64,000 nt of DNA. It comes from Alistipes montrealensis (GTDB lineage: Bacteria > Bacteroidota > Bacteroidia > Bacteroidales > Rikenellaceae). Every line of letters starts with the position of its first letter. Positions within the stretch are counted from its first letter, which is position 1. Location of the stretch: NCBI RefSeq assembly GCF_018362775.1, contig NZ_JAGYXY010000002.1:473035-537034 (forward strand), in the 5' to 3' direction. This document shows positions 9,302-18,118 of the stretch, piece after piece. The position numbers and the translations under genes were made by a program. The notes beneath the pieces are model-generated. The model made no database searches, was not told the origin of the DNA, and was given only the letters and a program-made list of their open reading frames with translations.

Positions 9302-10651
9302 ATGAAAAACATCGTCGTACTGGGCGGGGGAATCAGCGGCTACGGTTCCGCGATCCTTGCCAAAAAGAAGGGGTTTGGGGTCTTCCTCTCCGATGCGGGG
9401 CGTATTGCCGACCGCTACAAGGCCAAGTTGGACGAGTGGGAGGTTCCCTACGAGGAGGGCGGCCACAGCGAGGAGCGTATTCTCGCGGCTACGGAGGTTG
9501 TCAAGTCCCCCGGCATTCCCGACACGGCGCCGATGGTGTGCAAAATCCGCGAAGCGGGAATCCCGGTGATTTCCGAAATGGAGTTTGCGGGCCGCTATCT
9601 GGGCAAGGCCAAATGTATCTGTATCACCGGTTCGAACGGCAAGACTACCACTACGTCGCTCATCTACAAGATCATGCGCGACGCAGGCGAGAACGTTGCG
9701 CTGGGAGGCAACATCGGCGAGAGTTTCGCCTATTCGGTCGCGACGGGCGAATATGACTGGTATGTGCTGGAACTGAGCTCGTTCCAGCTCGACGGCATGT
9801 ATAAGTTCCGGGCACACGTGGGCGTGTTGATGAACATTACGCCCGATCACCTCGACCGCTATGACCACTGTTTTCAGAATTATGCCGATGCGAAGATGCG
9901 CATCACGCAGAACATGACCTCGCGCGACTGGTTCGTCTATTCGGGCGACGACGAGGTGATCTGGAACGAGCTTCCGAAATACGATTTGAGGATGCGCCAA
10001 CTGCCCTTTGCGGCTAAAAACGCCGTGGCGAGCGGCGCGGGCGATGCGTTCCTCTGCGACGGGAAATTCACTGCGACGGCCGGAAAGGTATCGGTCGAGA
10101 TCGACACGGCGAAAATGCAGATCAAGGGCCTCCATAACGCTTACAATGCCATGGCGGCGGCCCTTGCGACCCTTGCGGCGGGCGTTGCCCCGGCGAAAAT
10201 CCGCAAATCGCTCTACGACTTTGCACCCGTCGAACACCGCCTCGAACCCGTGGCGGAGAAGGAGGGCGTGCTGTGGATCAACGATTCGAAGGCCACGAAC
10301 GTCGATTCGGTTTACTACGCGCTGGAGAGCATGACGCGTCCCGTGGTGTGGATCGCCGGAGGCACGGACAAAGGCAACGATTACGAACCCCTCAAGGCGT
10401 TCGCGGGTGCGAAGGTGCACACACTGGTCTGCATGGGACTCGACAACGCCAAACTGATCCGGGAATTTACGGGCGTGGTTCCCGAGGTGGTTTCGACCGA
10501 CTCGCTCGAAGCGGCCATGGCGGCCTCGAAGGCGGCTGCACGTCCGGGCGACGTGGTACTGCTGTCGCCGGCCTGCGCGAGCTTCGACCTCTTCAGGAAC
10601 TACGAGAACCGCGGGGAACTGTTTAAAAACTGGGTCAAAGAAAAAGCATAA
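9302..10651 (+). CDS. murD: UDP-MurNAc-L-alanine:D-glutamate ligase MurD
   Basis: The 449-residue Mur ligase adds D-glutamate to UDP-MurNAc-L-Ala in the cytoplasm. The N-terminal Rossmann-like domain starts VVLGGGISGYGSA, the ATP-binding loop is ITGSNGKTTT, and the C-terminal domain has HRLEPVAEKEGVLWINDSKATN, typical of MurD. Length is normal. It starts one base after the mraY stop, and ftsW follows 3 bases later. Confidence 0.95.
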   Translation: MKNIVVLGGGISGYGSAILAKKKGFGVFLSDAGRIADRYKAKLDEWEVPYEEGGHSEERILAATEVVKSPGIPDTAPMVCKIREAGIPVISEMEFAGRYLGKAKCICITGSNGKTTTTSLIYKIMRDAGENVALGGNIGESFAYSVATGEYDWYVLELSSFQLDGMYKFRAHVGVLMNITPDHLDRYDHCFQNYADAKMRITQNMTSRDWFVYSGDDEVIWNELPKYDLRMRQLPFAAKNAVASGAGDAFLCDGKFTATAGKVSVEIDTAKMQIKGLHNAYNAMAAALATLAAGVAPAKIRKSLYDFAPVEHRLEPVAEKEGVLWINDSKATNVDSVYYALESMTRPVVWIAGGTDKGNDYEPLKAFAGAKVHTLVCMGLDNAKLIREFTGVVPEVVSTDSLEAAMAASKAAARPGDVVLLSPACASFDLFRNYENRGELFKNWVKEKA

Positions 10652-10654
10652 CCG

Positions 10655-12031
10655 ATGCTACGGGACGAGAGCAGAGCCGATGAGCAGGCGACGGCCGAAC
10701 TGGCGCGCGACGCCGCGCCGCGCGGTGGCAGACGAACTTCGGGGGGCGGTAAAGCGGCCTCCGCGGACGATGCTGTCTGCGGAGCGGAGACGGCCGCCGA
10801 AAAACCCAAATTCCGGATCTTCAACGGTGACCGCGTGCTGTGGATCATCGTTGCCGCGCTGGCAGTGATCTCGGTGCTGGTGGTCTACTCATCGACGGCC
10901 AAGATGGCTTACGACGCCCATACGGCCCGTACGACGGCACATTTCCTGCGTCAGCAACTGATGCTCCTGGTCGTCAGCCTCCTTATCATGGTCGCCGTGC
11001 AGAAAATCAACTGCCGCATTTACAACCTTTTCGCCCGGCCGGCTTATTTCCTTTCGGTGGCGCTCACCGTCGCCGTCTACTTCATCGGTGCAACGACCAA
11101 CGGCGCGGCGCGCTGGATTCCGCTCGGCCCCTTCCAGTTCCAGCCTTCCGAGGCGCTGAAGGTCGCCACGGTGCTGTTCCTGGCCCAGCAACTCGCCGGG
11201 CGGCAGTCGAAGATCGACAAAATCCGGATCGTGCCGTCGTGGAAGTTCTGGACGTGGCGTTCGTCGCCCGAGCAGCGGAAAATCTGGCGCGAAGGGACGC
11301 GGCCGATTCTGTTGCCGGTCGCTGTTTCGGCAATGGTGATCTTTCCGGCGCATACCTCGTCGGCCGTGCTGGTGTGCCTGGCTTCGTGGGTGATGATGCT
11401 GATCGGCCGTGTCCGGTTCGGGGAACTGATGAAACTGGTGGGATGGGGCATTGCGGCCATCGTCGTCATCATGTCGCTGAACCTCGGGCGCAGCGAAACA
11501 GCCGAAGGGCGTGTTTCGACGTGGATTCACCTCTGGACCAAGTCGCAGACCGCGAAACCCATCGAACACCTTTCCGACACAGAACGTTCGATGATCGCCA
11601 TTTACAACGGCGGTATTCTGGGCGAAGGCGCCGGACAGAGTGCGATGCGCGTGGAGATGATCCACCCCGAGAGTGACTACGCCTACGCCTTTTTCGTCGA
11701 GGAGTACGGCTTTATCCTGGCCGTGTTGCTGCTGATGCTCTATCTGTGGGTCTTCTTCCGGGGAATCGAGATATTCCGGCGGTGCGGAACCGCTTTTCCG
11801 GGATTGCTCGTGCTGGGGCTTGCGCTGCTGATCACGTGCCAGGCGCTGCTGCACATCATGGTGACGGTCAATCTGATCCCCGAAACGGGCCAGACTCTGC
11901 CGCTGATCTCGCGCGGCGGCTCGTCGATGCTCTTCACGATGATCGCCTTCGGGATGATTTTGAGCGTCAGCCGCCAGAACGACGAACAGTCGCACGACCG
12001 GCCGAAAAATGAAACGTTGTACGAAAAATAG
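10655..12031 (+). CDS. ftsW: Septal peptidoglycan polymerase FtsW (SEDS family)
   Basis: A 458-residue SEDS glycosyltransferase that polymerises lipid II at the septum with FtsI. The first roughly 50 residues are hydrophilic and low complexity (Arg, Ala, Gly), then about ten membrane helices follow. Family motifs visible are GAARWIPLGPFQFQPSE near 150 and the C-terminal LPLISRGGSS. The gene is in the dcw operon, but the usual murG-murC-ftsQ-ftsA-ftsZ genes do not follow. An unrelated thioredoxin-like lipoprotein gene does, 10 bases on. RodA is the alternative but location favours FtsW. Confidence 0.9.
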   Translation: MLRDESRADEQATAELARDAAPRGGRRTSGGGKAASADDAVCGAETAAEKPKFRIFNGDRVLWIIVAALAVISVLVVYSSTAKMAYDAHTARTTAHFLRQQLMLLVVSLLIMVAVQKINCRIYNLFARPAYFLSVALTVAVYFIGATTNGAARWIPLGPFQFQPSEALKVATVLFLAQQLAGRQSKIDKIRIVPSWKFWTWRSSPEQRKIWREGTRPILLPVAVSAMVIFPAHTSSAVLVCLASWVMMLIGRVRFGELMKLVGWGIAAIVVIMSLNLGRSETAEGRVSTWIHLWTKSQTAKPIEHLSDTERSMIAIYNGGILGEGAGQSAMRVEMIHPESDYAYAFFVEEYGFILAVLLLMLYLWVFFRGIEIFRRCGTAFPGLLVLGLALLITCQALLHIMVTVNLIPETGQTLPLISRGGSSMLFTMIAFGMILSVSRQNDEQSHDRPKNETLYEK

Positions 12032-12041
12032 TTGAATCCCG

Positions 12042-13163
12042 ATGAAACGTTTGCTGTATCTGCTCTTTGCTGCGGTGGCCGTAACGGCCTGCGCTCCCGC
12101 TGTTCCCGCCGGCGAATTTTTGATCGCCGGGAAGATAGAGAATGTGCCTGACAGCGCGGTGGTCTTTCTGTATGAAATGCGGGGGAGGATATTGCAGGAG
12201 ATAGCCGTGGATACACTCGTCGATGGGAAATTTTCCTTCCGGGATACGGTGGCTTTTCCGAAACGGGTGTTGCTCTACGCCGAGGGTGAAGGTTATCCGA
12301 ACTGGCTGTTCGAAGTCTGGGTGGCTCCCGGCAAGCGTGTGAATGTTAAGGGGCGGGATAAGATGATCGGACTTTGGGATGTTTCGTCGGAAATACCGGA
12401 ACAGCAGGAGGAGAACGCTTATCTTGTCCGGGTCGTTCCGGAGATGCGTGAAATGATGCTGTTGATGGCCGATGCGCCCGAAGAGCCTTTTTCAAATCGG
12501 AAGGATTCCTTGTATAAGGGGTTGTTGAGTCGGATCACGGCTAAGACCGTCTGTTACATGCAGACGGCCCCCGTAACGACGGTCTGGATAAATAAACTGG
12601 TCGAATATGCCGGATCTTTGCAGTATGGAATCGGGACGGGCTGCAAGGCGGAGATGCTTGCGCTTTACGATCGGATGTCCGCAGAGCAACGACAGTCCCA
12701 GAAAGGGCAACTGATTGATGCCTGTCTCAATCCGCCTCCGGCGATCGGCATTGGCGATGAGATGGTGGACGGCGACCTGTATGATGTGGATGGAAATCGG
12801 CATCGCCTGTCGGAATTTGCCGGGAAATACCTCCTGCTCGATTTCTGGAGTGCGGGCTGCGGTCCGTGTGTGCAGGCGATTCCCGAATTGAAGGAGATCG
12901 GCGAACGCTACAAAGATCGGGTCGAAGTCGTGAGCATCAGCCAGGACCCGGAACGGGAGTGGAAGGAGTTCGTCGCCGGGAGGCAGTTGACAGGAAACCA
13001 GTGGAACCAGCTTCTTGAGGGTAATATCGGTCTCGGGGCCAGTTATCGGGTGAAGGGAATCCCGCACTTCGTATTGATCGCTCCCGACGGCCGGGTGCAG
13101 GATATATGGGTCGGTTACGGCAAGGGAAGCCTGCTGGAGAAAATAGCGGAAAACATAAAGTAA
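12042..13163 (+). CDS. TlpA/ResA-like thioredoxin lipoprotein with DUF4369 domain
   Basis: A 373-residue exported lipoprotein (signal and Cys16 in VAVTACAPA). Residues about 25 to 125 resemble the DUF4369 beta domain often paired with thioredoxins in Bacteroidota. Residues about 245 to 370 are a TlpA/AhpC-TSA thioredoxin fold with CGPC at 273-276 and the cis-Pro region VKGIPHFVLI. It probably reduces or exchanges disulfides in periplasmic proteins; the partner is not known. It occupies the place where murG would normally follow ftsW, and its codon use is slightly less GC-rich than the dcw genes, which suggests an inserted gene. Confidence 0.75.
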   Translation: MKRLLYLLFAAVAVTACAPAVPAGEFLIAGKIENVPDSAVVFLYEMRGRILQEIAVDTLVDGKFSFRDTVAFPKRVLLYAEGEGYPNWLFEVWVAPGKRVNVKGRDKMIGLWDVSSEIPEQQEENAYLVRVVPEMREMMLLMADAPEEPFSNRKDSLYKGLLSRITAKTVCYMQTAPVTTVWINKLVEYAGSLQYGIGTGCKAEMLALYDRMSAEQRQSQKGQLIDACLNPPPAIGIGDEMVDGDLYDVDGNRHRLSEFAGKYLLLDFWSAGCGPCVQAIPELKEIGERYKDRVEVVSISQDPEREWKEFVAGRQLTGNQWNQLLEGNIGLGASYRVKGIPHFVLIAPDGRVQDIWVGYGKGSLLEKIAENIK

Positions 13164-13164
13164 T

Positions 13165-13560
13165 ATGGAAGATATTCGATTGGACAAATATCTTTGGGCG
13201 GTGCGTATTTTCAAGACCCGCAGCGATGCCGCCGATGCCGTGCGCAATAATAAGGTGACGGTCAACGGGGTTTATGCCAAGCCTTCGCGCGAGGTGAAGA
13301 CCGGCGACGTGATTGCCGTGCGTAAGTTGCAGGTGACCTATTCTTATAAAGTCCTCGATCTGGTGTCGAGCCGCCAGCCGGCGAAAAACGTCCCGTTGTA
13401 CTGCCTCAACATCACCCCGCAGGAGGAGTTGGACAAACTCAACGTCCCGCGCGAGACGATCTTCGTCGTTCGCGACCGCGGTACGGGCCGCCCGACCAAA
13501 AAGGAGCGGCGGGAACTGGACGGACTGATGGACGAGGTTTACTACGACGAAGATGAATGA
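13165..13560 (+). CDS. S4-domain RNA-binding protein, Hsp15/HslR-like
   Basis: A 131-residue cytoplasmic protein with an N-terminal S4 RNA-binding domain (about residues 4 to 60: RLDKYLWAVRIFKTRSDA, then VNGVYAKPSREVKTGD). The short charged C-terminal tail fits the Hsp15/HslR family, which in E. coli binds stalled 50S subunits carrying nascent chains. The gene starts one base after the thioredoxin gene stop and is closed by a strong terminator beginning right after its own stop. Confidence 0.8.
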   Translation: MEDIRLDKYLWAVRIFKTRSDAADAVRNNKVTVNGVYAKPSREVKTGDVIAVRKLQVTYSYKVLDLVSSRQPAKNVPLYCLNITPQEELDKLNVPRETIFVVRDRGTGRPTKKERRELDGLMDEVYYDEDE

Positions 13561-13585
13561 AAAAAGCGGCTTTCGGCCGCTTTTT
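13561..13585. terminator. Strong bidirectional terminator
   Basis: AAAAAGCGGC, loop TTTCG, GCCGCTTTTT: a perfect 10-base stem with A-run and T-run on the two sides. It directly follows the S4 protein stop on the plus strand and faces the pth gene on the minus strand, so it can end both convergent transcripts. Confidence 0.9.
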
Positions 13586-13654
13586 CCTGTTTGATGCGAG
13601 CCGCTCTTCCCGTTCGGGAATGGTCGCGGCCCTGTCGGATACCTGTTTTTTGAG

Positions 13655-14218
13655 TTACTTCTTGTTGAAAAAGTTCATCGTCATGGCTGTTCCGACGGTC
13701 GCGAACGACCGGACGGCGTCGACAAAGACCTTCAGTCGGTCGGGCATGGCCTTCTGTTCCTCGTCGGTCCACTCCCCGAGCACGTAGTCTACCTGGTGTC
13801 CCTTCGGAAAGTCGCCGCCTACGCCGAAACGCATCCGGGCGTACTCCTCCGTGCCGAGCAGTTCGGAGATATTCTTTAGGCCGTTGTGGCCTCCGGCGCT
13901 CCCCTTCGGGCGCAGGCGCAGCGTGCCGAACGGCAGCGCGATGTCGTCCGAGATGACGAGCAGGTTCTCCTGCGGAATCTTTTCGGTGTCCATCCAGTAA
14001 CGGACGGCCTTGCCCGAGAGATTCATGTAGGTCGAGGGTTTCAGCAACACCAGTGTCCGCCCCTTGTACTTCGCTTCGGCCACATCGCCGTAACGTTGGG
14101 TGGTAAAAACAGCGTTGGACGCCTCTGCAAGGGCGTCCAACACGTTGAAACCGATGTTGTGACGGGTTCCGGCGTACTCGGCGCCGATATTCCCGAGCCC
14201 AACAATGAGGTATTTCAT
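13655..14218 (-). CDS. pth: Peptidyl-tRNA hydrolase
   Basis: The 187-residue enzyme frees tRNA from peptidyl-tRNA that has dropped off ribosomes. It begins [10 protein letters not shown], has the catalytic His20 in TRHNIGF, the [10 protein letters not shown] motif and the DDIALPFG segment with the catalytic Asp. Length is normal. It lies 15 bases downstream of the gene for ribosomal protein bL25 and is probably co-transcribed with it, a common arrangement. Confidence 0.95.
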   Translation of the reverse strand: MKYLIVGLGNIGAEYAGTRHNIGFNVLDALAEASNAVFTTQRYGDVAEAKYKGRTLVLLKPSTYMNLSGKAVRYWMDTEKIPQENLLVISDDIALPFGTLRLRPKGSAGGHNGLKNISELLGTEEYARMRFGVGGDFPKGHQVDYVLGEWTDEEQKAMPDRLKVFVDAVRSFATVGTAMTMNFFNKK

Positions 14219-14233
14219 ACTCCTTCGGCCGGC

Positions 14234-14806
14234 TTATTTCGCAGCCTCGGCAGCACCGCGCGACGCACGGGTTACGCGAACGGCGCAGACAGCGGTCGTA
14301 GCAGGGGTAACGAACTTCAGGTTCTCGATATCGAGGTCGCCGACGAAGATGGTCTTGCCTACACCCAGCTCCGTAACGTCTACGACGATTTCGTCGGGCA
14401 GGTTCTCGACCAGTGCGCTGACGACCAGCTTGCGGGCCGACAGGGCCAGCTTACCGCCGACTTTCACACCCTCGGCGTTGCCGGTCAGGCGTACCGGGAT
14501 GGCGATCGAAACGGGTTTGCCGTCGGCGATACGGTAGAAATCCAGGTGGAGAATCTCCTCGCGGATGGGGTGGAACTGAGCCTCGCGCAGCACAGCCTTC
14601 TCTTTTTTGCCTTCGAGGTCGAATTCTACGATGTAGGAGTTCGGGGTGTAGATCAGGGGTTTGATCTCGCGGGGATCGACCGAAAAGCTTTCCGTCTCAC
14701 CATTGCCGCACAGTACGCAGGGGACCATGCCTTCGCGGCGTACCGCTTTGGCTGCTTTCTTGCCGAAATCGGCGCGCTTTACAGCCTTTACCGAAATAGT
14801 TTTCAT
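14234..14806 (-). CDS. rplY: 50S ribosomal protein bL25/Ctc
   Basis: A 190-residue protein of the long (CTC) bL25 type, which binds 5S rRNA. The N-terminal domain (about 1 to 95) contains GKKAAKAVRREGMVPCVLCG and HLDFYRI; the C-terminal TL5-like beta domain follows. The tail is alanine-rich. It is first in a two-gene minus-strand unit with pth and has its own upstream promoter. Confidence 0.93.
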   Translation of the reverse strand: MKTISVKAVKRADFGKKAAKAVRREGMVPCVLCGNGETESFSVDPREIKPLIYTPNSYIVEFDLEGKKEKAVLREAQFHPIREEILHLDFYRIADGKPVSIAIPVRLTGNAEGVKVGGKLALSARKLVVSALVENLPDEIVVDVTELGVGKTIFVGDLDIENLKFVTPATTAVCAVRVTRASRGAAEAAK

Positions 14807-14895
14807 AATTTGTTTTGTTTTTTAATGTGTTACCTTCGGCGGTTCTCAATGCGGCCTCTGCGGACCGCATCCCATTTCCGCCTGCTTTGGGAGCG

Positions 14896-14926
14896 CAAAG
14901 TTAGTGTAAATAATTAAAAATGAAAA
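14896..14926 (-). promoter_or_regulatory. Promoter of rplY-pth
   Basis: On the minus strand TAACTTTG (14903-14896) is an exact TAnnTTTG -7 box, preceded after a 19-base spacer by a T-rich -33 box (TTTT at 14926-14923). The transcript would have a leader of about 80 bases before the rplY start. Confidence 0.65.
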
Positions 14927-14957
14927 ATTAGCGCCCGAAAAATCACTGTCTGCCGGT

Positions 14958-14992
14958 AAAAACAAGGGGAGGAGTTGCTGCTCCGCCCCTTG
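14958..14992 (-). terminator. Terminator of galE
   Basis: Read on the minus strand, a CAAGGGGCGGAG arm and a CTCCTCCCCTTG arm pair with one mismatch around a CAGCAA loop, and TTTTT follows. It lies 22 bases past the galE stop. Confidence 0.8.
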
Positions 14993-15013
14993 AAAAAGAT
15001 CTTTTGCGTCCGG

Positions 15014-16042
15014 TTATTCGATTCCGCGGATGTGTTTCTCCCAGGCCCAGGCGGCGCGGAGCGTTTCGTCGAGCGAACGCTCGGCTTTCCAGCCCAGTTC
15101 GTTGTTGGCCAGGGCCGGATCGGCCCAGATGGCGATGATGTCGCCCGCGCGGCGCGGAGCGATCTTGTAGCAGAGCTTCACGCCGTTGACCTCCTCGAAT
15201 TTGTGCACCAGCTCCAGTACCGAGACCCCGCGGCCCGTGCCGACGTTGAAAATCTCGTAAGGCTGTTTGTTCTTGTCTTCGATCATGCGGCCGATCGCGG
15301 CTACGTGGGCTTTCGCGAGGTCCACAACGTCGATGTAATCGCGGATGCACGATCCGTCGGGCGTCGGATAGTCGTCGCCGAAGACCGAAAGGCACTCGCG
15401 CAGTCCGGCGGCGGTCTGCGTGATGAAAGGCACGAGGTTCTGCGGCACGCCGCGCGGCAGTTCGCCGATCAGGGCCGAAGGATGTGCGCCGATGGGGTTG
15501 AAATAACGCAGCGCGATGCCCTTCATGCCGGGATAGGCGGTGAGCGAATCGCGCAGGATGTCTTCGCACATCTGCTTGGTGTTGCCGTAGGGCGAGGTCG
15601 CCGGCTTGCGGGGCGTCTGCTCGGTTACGGGCTGCTTCTCGGGTTCGCCGTACACGGTGCACGACGATGAGAAAACGATGTTCCGGCGGCCGAATTCACG
15701 CATCAGGCCGATGACGTTCATGAACGAGGTGAGGTTATTGCCGTAGTATTCGAGCGGCTTCTGGACCGATTCGCCCACGGCTTTCGATGCCGCGAAGTGG
15801 ATCACCGAGTCGAACTCGTATTGTTCGAAGACCTTGCGGAAAGCCGCGCGGTCGCAGCAGTCCACCTCGACGAAGGGTATGTCGACGCCCGTGATCTTGC
15901 GCACGCCTTCGACGGCGTTGAGGTCGCTGTTCGAAAGGTTATCGACGATCACTACGTCGTAACCCGCGTTGATGAGTTCCACGGAGGTATGCGAGCCGAT
16001 GTAGCCGGCTCCGCCGCTGACCAATACACACGATTTTTTCAT
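15014..16042 (-). CDS. galE: UDP-glucose 4-epimerase GalE
   Basis: A 342-residue cytoplasmic short-chain dehydrogenase family enzyme that interconverts UDP-glucose and UDP-galactose. The NAD-binding loop is GGAGYIGSH near residue 10, the serine/tyrosine catalytic region is SSSCTVYG, and YGNTK holds the YxxxK pair. The C-terminus has the usual RRAGDI segment. It stands alone, with its own strong promoter and terminator, and diverges from kbl. In this setting it would feed galactose into surface polysaccharides or help use galactose. Confidence 0.93.
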   Translation of the reverse strand: MKKSCVLVSGGAGYIGSHTSVELINAGYDVVIVDNLSNSDLNAVEGVRKITGVDIPFVEVDCCDRAAFRKVFEQYEFDSVIHFAASKAVGESVQKPLEYYGNNLTSFMNVIGLMREFGRRNIVFSSSCTVYGEPEKQPVTEQTPRKPATSPYGNTKQMCEDILRDSLTAYPGMKGIALRYFNPIGAHPSALIGELPRGVPQNLVPFITQTAAGLRECLSVFGDDYPTPDGSCIRDYIDVVDLAKAHVAAIGRMIEDKNKQPYEIFNVGTGRGVSVLELVHKFEEVNGVKLCYKIAPRRAGDIIAIWADPALANNELGWKAERSLDETLRAAWAWEKHIRGIE

Positions 16043-16068
16043 AAGGAAGCTGATTGTTATTTGAGCAA

Positions 16069-16099
16069 CAAAGATATTATTTTTTTATACGGCGGCAAA
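16069..16099 (-). promoter_or_regulatory. Promoter of galE
   Basis: On the minus strand TTTG (16099-16096), a 19-base spacer and TATCTTTG (16076-16069) give a complete match to the Bacteroidota primary sigma factor consensus, 27 bases upstream of the galE start. Confidence 0.85.
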
Positions 16100-16213
16100 G
16101 AAAATGCCGTTGAAAAAACGACTCCGGGATATTGAAGCCCGGCGCTGATAACAAATTGTAACCCGTATCGTGAAAAAAGCATTCGGAACGTATCGGTTTT
16201 CAAAAAATTATCG

Positions 16214-16221
16214 TACATTTG
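16214..16221 (+). promoter_or_regulatory. -7 box of the kbl promoter
   Basis: TACATTTG exactly matches TAnnTTTG, 50 bases upstream of the kbl start. No good TTTG -33 box lies at the right distance, so expression may need an activator, possibly the Lrp-family product encoded downstream. Confidence 0.55.
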
Positions 16222-16270
16222 TAACAAATCGACACTTTGCAATCGGAATTTCATCAAAAAATTAACGGAT

Positions 16271-17458
16271 ATGTACGGGAAAATCAAAGAGTACCTGCAG
16301 CATGAACTCGCCGAAATCGAGGCCGCAGGGCTTTACAAACGGGAAAGGATCATCGCTTCGCCCCAGCGGGCCGAGATCGAGGTTGCAGGTCGGAAGGTGC
16401 TTAATTTCTGTGCCAACAATTATCTCGGTCTCTCGGACAATCCGCGGCTGATCGAGGCTGCCAAACGCGCCATGGACAACCGGGGTTACGGCATGTCGTC
16501 GGTGCGCTTCATCTGCGGCTGCCAAGATATCCACAAAGAGCTGGAAAAGGTTATCGCCGACTATTTCGGCACGGAAGATACGATCCTTTACGCCGCCTGC
16601 TTCGACGCCAACGGCGGTATGTTCGAACCTCTCTTCTCGGAGGAGGACGCCATTATTTCCGATTCGCTCAACCATGCTTCGATCATCGACGGCGTGCGCC
16701 TGTGCAAGGCCGTGCGTTATCGTTACGCCAATGCCGACATGGGCGAACTGGAGGAGTGCCTGAAGAAGGCCCAGGCCCAGCGTTTCCGCATCGTCGTCAC
16801 CGACGGCGTCTTCTCGATGGACGGCAACGCTGCGCCGCTCGACAAAATCTGCGCTTTGGCCGCGAAGTACGACGCGCTGGTGATGGTCGACGAGTGCCAC
16901 TCGGCAGGCGTGCTGGGCAAGACTGGCCGCGGCATCACCGAACTGTACGACCTGCGCGGGCAGGTGGACATCCTCACGGGTACGCTCGGCAAGGCCTTCG
17001 GCGGTGCTGTGGGCGGATTCACCACGGGCCGCAAGGAGATAATCGACATGCTGCGCCAGCGTTCGCGTCCCTACCTCTTCTCCAACTCGCTGCCCCCTGC
17101 CGTGGTGGGCGCCGGGATCGAGACCTTCAAGATGCTCGCCGAGAGCAACGAAATCCATGACCGCCTCGTGGCCAACGTCGAGCATTTCCGGGCCGGGATG
17201 ATGGCTGCGGGCTTCGACATCAAACCTACGCAGTCGGCCATCTGCGCCGTGATGCTCTACGACGCCAAGTTGTCGCAGGAGTTTGCCGCGAAGTTGCAGG
17301 ACGAAGGCGTTTTCGTCACGGGTTTCTACTACCCGGTGGTTCCGAAGGGCCAGGCGCGCATCCGCGTGCAGGTATCGGCGGGCCACACGACCGAACACCT
17401 CGACCGCTGCATCGCCGCCTTCACGAAGGTCGGCAAAGAATTGAACGTAATCAAATAA
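16271..17458 (+). CDS. kbl: Glycine C-acetyltransferase (2-amino-3-ketobutyrate CoA ligase)
   Basis: A 395-residue PLP enzyme that cleaves 2-amino-3-ketobutyrate with CoA to glycine and acetyl-CoA, the second step of threonine breakdown. It follows the E. coli Kbl sequence closely along its length, including NFCANNYLGL, SVRFICG, DSLNHASIIDG, and the PLP lysine K241 in TLGKAFGGA. It belongs to the alpha-oxoamine synthase family, which also includes serine palmitoyltransferase; the strong Kbl match makes that less likely. No threonine dehydrogenase gene is beside it. An Lrp-family regulator follows 10 bases downstream. Confidence 0.92.
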   Translation: MYGKIKEYLQHELAEIEAAGLYKRERIIASPQRAEIEVAGRKVLNFCANNYLGLSDNPRLIEAAKRAMDNRGYGMSSVRFICGCQDIHKELEKVIADYFGTEDTILYAACFDANGGMFEPLFSEEDAIISDSLNHASIIDGVRLCKAVRYRYANADMGELEECLKKAQAQRFRIVVTDGVFSMDGNAAPLDKICALAAKYDALVMVDECHSAGVLGKTGRGITELYDLRGQVDILTGTLGKAFGGAVGGFTTGRKEIIDMLRQRSRPYLFSNSLPPAVVGAGIETFKMLAESNEIHDRLVANVEHFRAGMMAAGFDIKPTQSAICAVMLYDAKLSQEFAAKLQDEGVFVTGFYYPVVPKGQARIRVQVSAGHTTEHLDRCIAAFTKVGKELNVIK

Positions 17459-17468
17459 ATTTACCGCT

Positions 17469-17942
17469 ATGGCTAAAACCGCATTGGACGCGATCGATCG
17501 CAAGATTCTCAAATACCTCATTAAGAATGCGCGCATGCCTTTCCTGGAGATCGCCCGCGAATGCGGAATCTCCGGCGCTGCCATCCACCAGCGCATCCGC
17601 AAGCTCGACGAGTCGGGCGTGATTCTCGGAAGCCGGCTGATCGTCGACCCCAAGATGATGGGTTTCGATGTCTGCGCCCACATCAGCATCACGTTAAAGG
17701 ACCCGCAGTTGCTCAAACAGACCGTCGAGGAGCTGCGGAAGGTTCCCGAAATCGTGGAGTGCCACTTCATCACCGGCAACGGCAATATCCTGGTGAAACT
17801 CTACTGCGTGGATAACGAACACCTGATGCGGACGATTTTCGACGGTATCCTGCGTATCCAGGGAATTGCGACGACGGAAACCAACATTTCGTTGCAGGAG
17901 GTGTTCCAGCGCGAGGTGAATATCGATTTTATCGACGAATAG
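17469..17942 (+). CDS. Lrp/AsnC-family transcriptional regulator
   Basis: A 157-residue DNA-binding protein with an N-terminal winged HTH (about residues 5 to 60, DAIDRKILKYLIKNARMP then RIRKLDESGVI) and a C-terminal RAM ligand-binding domain (about 70 to 150). Such proteins sense amino acids and form octamers. Being 10 bases after kbl it is probably in the same operon and may control threonine/glycine metabolism; that target is inferred. Two hairpins follow its stop. Confidence 0.88.
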   Translation: MAKTALDAIDRKILKYLIKNARMPFLEIARECGISGAAIHQRIRKLDESGVILGSRLIVDPKMMGFDVCAHISITLKDPQLLKQTVEELRKVPEIVECHFITGNGNILVKLYCVDNEHLMRTIFDGILRIQGIATTETNISLQEVFQREVNIDFIDE

Positions 17943-17967
17943 CGCAGGTATCCCTGCATTTGTACGT

Positions 17968-17997
17968 AAGGCACGGAGGGGTTCCCATCCGTGCCTT
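17968..17997 (+). terminator. Hairpin after the Lrp-family gene
   Basis: AAGGCACGGA and TCCGTGCCTT form a perfect 10-base stem around GGGTTCCCA-type loop sequence, 26 bases after the stop. Only a short, interrupted T tract follows. Confidence 0.65.
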
Positions 17998-18057
17998 GCT
18001 TCGTTTGCGAGGGGCCGGGCCTTTACGGGGTTCGCCGGGGATCGGTCCGCGGTCATG

Positions 18058-18087
18058 CAAAACCCCTCCTGGAGGGGAGGGGTTTTG
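18058..18087. terminator. Bidirectional terminator between the Lrp-family gene and the PUL
   Basis: CAAAACCCCTCC and GGAGGGGTTTTG form a perfect 12-base stem around a TGGAGG loop. The A/T ends let it work in both directions; it lies 32 bases past the GH43 stop on the minus strand and closes the PUL transcript. Confidence 0.85.
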
Positions 18088-18118
18088 AACGGGTTGGACA
18101 AAATGTTGTCCGGAGCGG

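Noticed and set aside
13561-13654. Small gene after the S4 protein gene
   Set aside because: The short frame there is the terminator and the antisense of pth.
16271-17458. Serine palmitoyltransferase for sphingolipid synthesis
   Set aside because: Bacteroidota do have this enzyme in the same family, but the sequence follows E. coli Kbl closely throughout.
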